DNA from: Nocardia flavorosea NBRC 108225
Lineage (GTDB): Bacteria; Actinomycetota; Actinomycetes; Mycobacteriales; Mycobacteriaceae
DNA length: 64,000 nt
Direction: 5' to 3'
Assembly: GCF_001613385.1 (NCBI RefSeq)
Contig: NZ_BDCG01000017.1
Span: 124,001-188,000 of the forward strand
The position numbers and the translations under genes were made by a program. Below are positions 60,414 to 64,000 of this stretch, one piece after another. The stretch's first letter is position 1. Each line of letters opens with the position of its first letter. The notes beneath the pieces are model-generated. The model made no database searches. It worked only from the letters and a program-made list of their open reading frames with translations, and was not told the origin of the DNA.

Positions 60414-61673
60414 TCAGCTGCACACGGTTTCGACGGCATCGCCCAGGATGCGCAAACCGTGGTCCAGTTCGTCGTCGGCGATGGTCAGCGGCGGCAGCAG
60501 TTTCACAACTTCATCCGATGCCCCGGAGGTCTCGGCCAGCAGGCCGCGTTCGAACGCGACCTGGCAGACTTTCCCGGCCTGCGAGGCGTCGTCGAAGACC
60601 AGGCCGTGCACCAAACCGCGGCCCCGAGTCGAGATTCCCGGTGCGGCCACGGCGATATCGTTCAACGCCGCGGCCACCCGCTTACCCTTGGTGCCGGTGG
60701 ACTTCTCCAATACATCATCGGACCAATAATGCTCGAGCGCCACCTGCGCGGTCACGAAGGATGGATTGTTACCCCGGAAGGTGCCGTTGTGTTCGCCCGG
60801 TGACCACACATCGTGCTCCGGCTTGAACAGCACCAGCGCCATCGGCAGACCGTAACCGCCGATCGACTTGGACAGGGTCACGATATCGGGGGTGATCCCG
60901 GCCGCTTCGAAGGAGAAGAACGGGCCGGTGCGGCCGCAGCCCATCTGTACATCGTCGACGATGAGCAGGATGCCACGGGCGGAGCACAGCGAGGCCAGAT
61001 GCCGCAGCCATTCGGCGCGGGCCAGGTTCACCCCGCCCTCACCCTGCACGGTTTCCACGATCACGGCGGCCGGGCGGTCCAGACCCGAGGAGGAATCGTC
61101 GAGCACCCGCTCCATCCACTGGAAGTCCGCGGTGGTGCCGTCGAAGTAACCGTCGTAGGGCATGGGGGTCGCGTGGTGCAGCGGCACACCGGCGCCGGCT
61201 CGCTTCATCGCGTTACCGGTCACCGACAGGGCGCCCAGGGTCATGCCGTGGAACGCGTTGGTGAAGCTGAGAATGGACTGGCGACCGGTCACCTTACGAG
61301 CCAGCTTCAGCGCGGCCTCTACCGCGTTGGCGCCGGTCGGGCCGGGGAACTGCACCTTGTAGTCCAGGCCGCGCGGCGCCAGCAGGGTATCGCGGACGGT
61401 TTCCAGCAACTTGCGCTTGGCCACGGTCGACATGTCCAGGCCGTGGGTGACACCGTCACCGGTCAGGTAATCGATCAGCGCGGTCTTGAGCACGGGGTTG
61501 TTGTGGCCGTAGTTCAGCGCGCCCGCGCCGGCGAAGAAATCGAGGAAATCCCGGCCGTTCTCGTCGCGCAGCCAGGCACCCTGGGCGGTTTCGAACACCG
61601 CGGGCCAGGAGCGGCAGTAGCCGCGAACGTTGGATTCCAGGTCGTCGAAGATCGTCGTTTCAGGGGTAATCAT
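60414..61673 (-). CDS. ectB: L-2,4-diaminobutyrate-2-oxoglutarate transaminase
   Basis: 419 aa. PLP class III aminotransferase: NALFFAGAGALNYGHNN-type opening (DFFAGAGALNYGHN), QFPGPTGANAVEAALKLARK, SFTNAFHGMTLGALSVTGN, LIVDDVQMGCGRTG, and the PLP lysine in VTLSKSIGGYGLPMAL. It forms diaminobutyrate from aspartate semialdehyde and glutamate. The start codon shares one base with the ectA stop, so the genes are coupled. Confidence 0.96.
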   Translation of the reverse strand: MITPETTIFDDLESNVRGYCRSWPAVFETAQGAWLRDENGRDFLDFFAGAGALNYGHNNPVLKTALIDYLTGDGVTHGLDMSTVAKRKLLETVRDTLLAPRGLDYKVQFPGPTGANAVEAALKLARKVTGRQSILSFTNAFHGMTLGALSVTGNAMKRAGAGVPLHHATPMPYDGYFDGTTADFQWMERVLDDSSSGLDRPAAVIVETVQGEGGVNLARAEWLRHLASLCSARGILLIVDDVQMGCGRTGPFFSFEAAGITPDIVTLSKSIGGYGLPMALVLFKPEHDVWSPGEHNGTFRGNNPSFVTAQVALEHYWSDDVLEKSTGTKGKRVAAALNDIAVAAPGISTRGRGLVHGLVFDDASQAGKVCQVAFERGLLAETSGASDEVVKLLPPLTIADDELDHGLRILGDAVETVCS

Positions 61674-62308
61674 CAGTGATCCCTTTCGTTTTTACGGGCG
61701 ATCGGGGAGATGGTGTAGAGGTCCTCGGCGGCGTGACTGTCCGGGAACACATCCGGTTCGAACAGAACGCTGCGCACCATTTCGGCCCCGCGGCGGCGGG
61801 CCAGCGAGGCGAACATGGCGATCGAGGCGGGATTATCGGGGGACACGGTGGTCTCCAGCGCGTTTACGGCACCGCCGGCCGGATGGTCCGGCGCGGTGAC
61901 GGTGGCGACCAACCAGTCCAGCATGGCGACCCCGGTTCCGCGGCCACGCTGGTCGGCGTCCACAGCGACCTGCCAGACGAACAGGGTGCCGGGCGCATCG
62001 GGTCTCAGGTAGCCGGTGACGAAGCCGACAACACGGCCGTCGCTCTCGGCAACCACCGAGGAAGCGGCGAAATCTCGGCACCACAAAAGATAGGAATAGC
62101 TCGAATTGACGTCCAGGACCTGCGACTCGTCGGCGATCTGCCACAATCGCGCGGCGTCCGTGATCCGCGGTGAGCGCAAGCTCACGCCGGTACTGGCGGG
62201 CTCCGCATCGGTCGCGGCGGACGCGGTGGTCGAGCCGGTGCCGGTCGGACCGGCGGTCTGCGTGCCGGTCGAGCCGGCAATCTGCGTGGACTCAGTGTGT
62301 AAAGACAT
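61673..62308 (-). CDS. ectA: L-2,4-diaminobutyrate acetyltransferase
   Basis: 211 aa; GGAG precedes the ATG. GNAT fold: VSLRSPRITDAARLWQIADESQVLDVNSSYSYLLWCRDF (key DAARLW and LDVNSSYSYLLWC), VWQVAVDADQRGRGTGVAM (acetyl-CoA loop), ALETTVSPDNPASIAMF. Residues 1-42 are an extension rich in Thr, Gly, Ser and Ala (AGSTGTQTAGPTGTGSTTAS) that most EctA proteins lack. First gene of ectABCD. Confidence 0.95.
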   Translation of the reverse strand: MSLHTESTQIAGSTGTQTAGPTGTGSTTASAATDAEPASTGVSLRSPRITDAARLWQIADESQVLDVNSSYSYLLWCRDFAASSVVAESDGRVVGFVTGYLRPDAPGTLFVWQVAVDADQRGRGTGVAMLDWLVATVTAPDHPAGGAVNALETTVSPDNPASIAMFASLARRRGAEMVRSVLFEPDVFPDSHAAEDLYTISPIARKNERDH

Positions 62309-62327
62309 ACAACTCCGATGTCTGCTT

Positions 62328-62355
62328 GCAGTACTTTCCCAGGCTTACGAATCAA
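62328..62355 (-). promoter_or_regulatory. Candidate ectABCD promoter
   Basis: On the minus strand, TTGATT (62350-62355) is 16 bases from TACTGC (62328-62333), giving a start about 13 bases before the ectA ATG. The -10 box is poor and other sigma-factor recognition is possible; the gap to the histidine kinase stop is only 72 bases, so read-through from it is possible too. Confidence 0.3.
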
Positions 62356-62380
62356 CTTTGAGGTAGCCCGGTCGAGTTCT

Positions 62381-63475
62381 TTACGATTGTGTTACAGGCT
62401 GATGACGCCCCTCTCGATCGATGGCAGGAAGCCGGATGACGAATCGGGCGCCCCCTCCGGGGCGTTCCATGCATTCGACCCGGCCACGGTGAGTGGCCAC
62501 GGTCTCGGCGACGAGCGCCAGACCGATTCCGGTACCACGGGTGCTGGACCGGCGGCTGTTACGGGAAGTCGCAAAACGTTCGAATATCCGGTCGCGATCG
62601 GCGACCGCGACCCCGGGACCGGCGTCGTCGATTTCGATGACGGCCTCCGCGCCGTCGCGGCGCACGGTCACCGCCACCACGCCCCCGCCGTGCCGGTCGG
62701 CATTCTTCAGCACATTCAGCAGGGCGCGCTCCAGTTCCAGTTTACGGCCCAGCACCGTGACGGGCTCGGCGACTGTGAGCAGTTCGGCAGGCCGGTAGCT
62801 GTCGCGCAGCGTGTGTACCAGCAGATCTCCCACTGAAACGGGATCCACATCACCGTGATGCATCCCCGCCTCCACCCGAGCCAGGGCGAGGAGGTCGTCG
62901 AGTAGCCGGCGCAAATGTTCCACCTCGGCGCTCACCAGATCCAGGGCCTGCCGGGACCGCGGCGGAAGCTCCGCACGCGAGCGTTCCAGCACTCCTACCG
63001 CGGTGGTCAGAGTGGTCATCGGGGTACGCAGTTCATGGCTCACATCCCCGAAGAGCCGGTGTTCGCGATCGATCCGGCGTTGCAGCGAATCGACCATCCG
63101 ATTGAAGGATGCGACCGTACTGGCGAGATCCTGGTCGTTGCTGTCCGGCAGGCGGGTGCCCAGTTCGCCGGAGGCGATGAGAGCCGCCGCCTCGGCGACG
63201 TCGCGTAGCGGTTTGAGCATGCGCCGGCTCACCCCGACCCCGACCGCGGCGCCGACCAGCGCCGCGGCGACGGCGCATCCCACCAGCAATGCCGGACGGT
63301 GATGCAGCCGCTCGCTGAAGGTACGGCTCTCATCGCTGACCACAGCGAACACTGACAAGACCAGGACCAGCGCCATCAGGCCGGAGGACGCCGCGAACGC
63401 GGTCGTCACCCGGCTGCGCAGGCTCCAGTGCCCCGGATCGCGTTCGACCCGGGCCGTATCCGTTGTGCCGACCAT
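62381..63475 (-). CDS. Two-component sensor histidine kinase, MtrB/MprB-like
   Basis: 364 aa. Two membrane segments (LMALVLVLSVFAVV and ALLVGCAVAAALVGAAVGVGV) with only a short extracellular loop, then HAMP (RRMLKPLRDVAEAAALIASGEL). H-box FGDVSHELRTPMTTL with phospho-His, N-box LLNVLKNADRHG, G1 DDAGPGV, G2 GTGIGLALV. The short loop suggests it senses membrane state or turgor. Three bases downstream of the response regulator and just upstream of ectA. Confidence 0.93.
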   Translation of the reverse strand: MVGTTDTARVERDPGHWSLRSRVTTAFAASSGLMALVLVLSVFAVVSDESRTFSERLHHRPALLVGCAVAAALVGAAVGVGVSRRMLKPLRDVAEAAALIASGELGTRLPDSNDQDLASTVASFNRMVDSLQRRIDREHRLFGDVSHELRTPMTTLTTAVGVLERSRAELPPRSRQALDLVSAEVEHLRRLLDDLLALARVEAGMHHGDVDPVSVGDLLVHTLRDSYRPAELLTVAEPVTVLGRKLELERALLNVLKNADRHGGGVVAVTVRRDGAEAVIEIDDAGPGVAVADRDRIFERFATSRNSRRSSTRGTGIGLALVAETVATHRGRVECMERPGGGARFVIRLPAIDREGRHQPVTQS

Positions 63476-63478
63476 CGT

Positions 63479-64000
63479 TCAGCGCTGCACGTCCAGCCGG
63501 TAACCGAGGCCCCGGACGGTGACCACGATCTGCGGATCGGAGGGGTCGCGCTCGATCTTGGTGCGCAATCTTCGCATATGGACATCCACGATTCGCTCGT
63601 CACCGAAGAATCCCCGGTCCCAGACGCGCTCCAGCAGGACATCGCGGCTCAGGACCCGGCCCGGTGCATCTGCGAGTTCGCACAGCAGCCGGAATTCGGT
63701 GATGGTGAGGTTGATCTCTTCGTCGCCGCGCCGCACTGCGCCGCCCTCGGGCGAGAGGATCAGGGGTGTCACGGGGTCGGCGTCCAGAACGACCTCGATC
63801 GGCGCCGTCTCCCGTTCCACCGATAGCCGCGCGCGGCGCCGCAGGGCGCGCATCCGCGCGGTGATCTCCTTGATCTCGAACGGTTTGGTGACGAAATCAT
63901 CGGCGCCCGCCTCGAGGGCAGCCACCACATCGTGAGTATCGTCACGCGCACTCACCACGATGATGGGCACGTCGTGATCCCGGCGAATCTCCCGGATACA
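63479..64000 (-). CDS. OmpR-family response regulator, 5' end outside window
   Basis: Frame remains open to the window edge (CIREIRRDHDVPIIVVSAR), so the phosphorylated Asp lies beyond it. Visible: receiver end with conserved Thr/Ser in VVSARDD and Lys in DDFVTKPFE. The C-terminal winged helix has LTITEFRLLCELADAPGRVLSRDVLLERVWDRGFFGDERIVDVHMRRLRTKIE (key EFRLL, VDVHMRRLRTKIE). Partner of the kinase 3 bases downstream. Confidence 0.92.
   Translation of the reverse strand, partial: CIREIRRDHDVPIIVVSARDDTHDVVAALEAGADDFVTKPFEIKEITARMRALRRRARLSVERETAPIEVVLDADPVTPLILSPEGGAVRRGDEEINLTITEFRLLCELADAPGRVLSRDVLLERVWDRGFFGDERIVDVHMRRLRTKIERDPSDPQIVVTVRGLGYRLDVQR

Noticed and set aside
1-64000. Search by eye for tRNA/rRNA genes, CRISPR arrays, transposases, att sites
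   Set aside because: None was recognised; repeated elements found are operators, hairpins and low-complexity coding repeats.

Overview
The window is high-GC DNA packed with genes, many with GTG or TTG starts and with overlapping ATGA/GTGA junctions. It carries a complete ectABCD operon beside an MtrAB-like two-component system, several FadE/SDR/crotonase gene blocks, a Tat-exported multicopper oxidase and lipoprotein substrate-binding proteins. This suggests a mycolic-acid-type actinomycete, most likely Nocardia or a close relative. The genus is inferred from gene content and style only. No rRNA, tRNA, CRISPR array or intact insertion sequence was seen.

Layout. 1-3.6 kb: the end of a glycosyltransferase, then a GlxA-type regulator, an HD-domain hydrolase and a small monooxygenase. 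3.8-8.0 kb: an SDR / ferritin-like / Baeyer-Villiger-type monooxygenase / MerR cluster resembling the mycobacterial mymA neighbourhood. 8.1-9.9 kb: a multicopper oxidase. 10-36.5 kb: a large catabolic island made of several transcription units: two SnoaL-like proteins with an MDR reductase; an acyl-CoA dehydrogenase; a ten-gene run (crotonase, DUF35 protein, Ltp-type thiolase, acyl-CoA dehydrogenase, APH-type kinase, second acyl-CoA dehydrogenase, two SDRs, zinc alcohol dehydrogenase, acyl-CoA ligase); a TetR regulator; an EthD-like protein with an MBL hydrolase; a divergent pair of operons with a Fe3+-type ABC importer, SDRs, an Old-Yellow-Enzyme-type reductase, a frameshifted second binding protein and an FAD dehydrogenase. 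36.6-44.5 kb: miscellaneous single genes, including an AHSA1 gene with an internal deletion, an MFS exporter, an esterase, a homogentisate-dioxygenase-like cupin, a crotonase, and a LysR/YeiH pair. 44.9-50.5 kb: a branched-chain amino-acid-type ABC operon with a downstream secreted protein, divergent from a PucR-type regulator and an atypical P450. 53.9-57.5 kb: a degraded membrane/kinase-like gene and a large Pro/Ala/Thr-rich protein with Sel1-like repeats. 57.8-64 kb: a methyltransferase, then ectD, ectC, ectB, ectA, a histidine kinase and the end of its response regulator.

The most interesting system is the 10-36 kb island. An identical 18-base palindrome-like element lies at 13075-13092 and at 31200-31217. 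Related copies occur at five other transcription-unit starts in the island, in the best cases directly after a recognisable -10 box. I infer a single regulon, plausibly controlled by the TetR protein at 23.07 kb, that imports an unknown substrate through the ABC system, oxidises or reduces it, activates it with CoA, and cleaves it. The APH-type kinase next to an acyl-CoA dehydrogenase recalls LvaA/LvaC and ACAD10/11, which remove a 4-hydroxyl group by phosphorylation. The DUF35/Ltp pair recalls the retro-aldolases of steroid side-chain degradation. The substrate is not identifiable from sequence.
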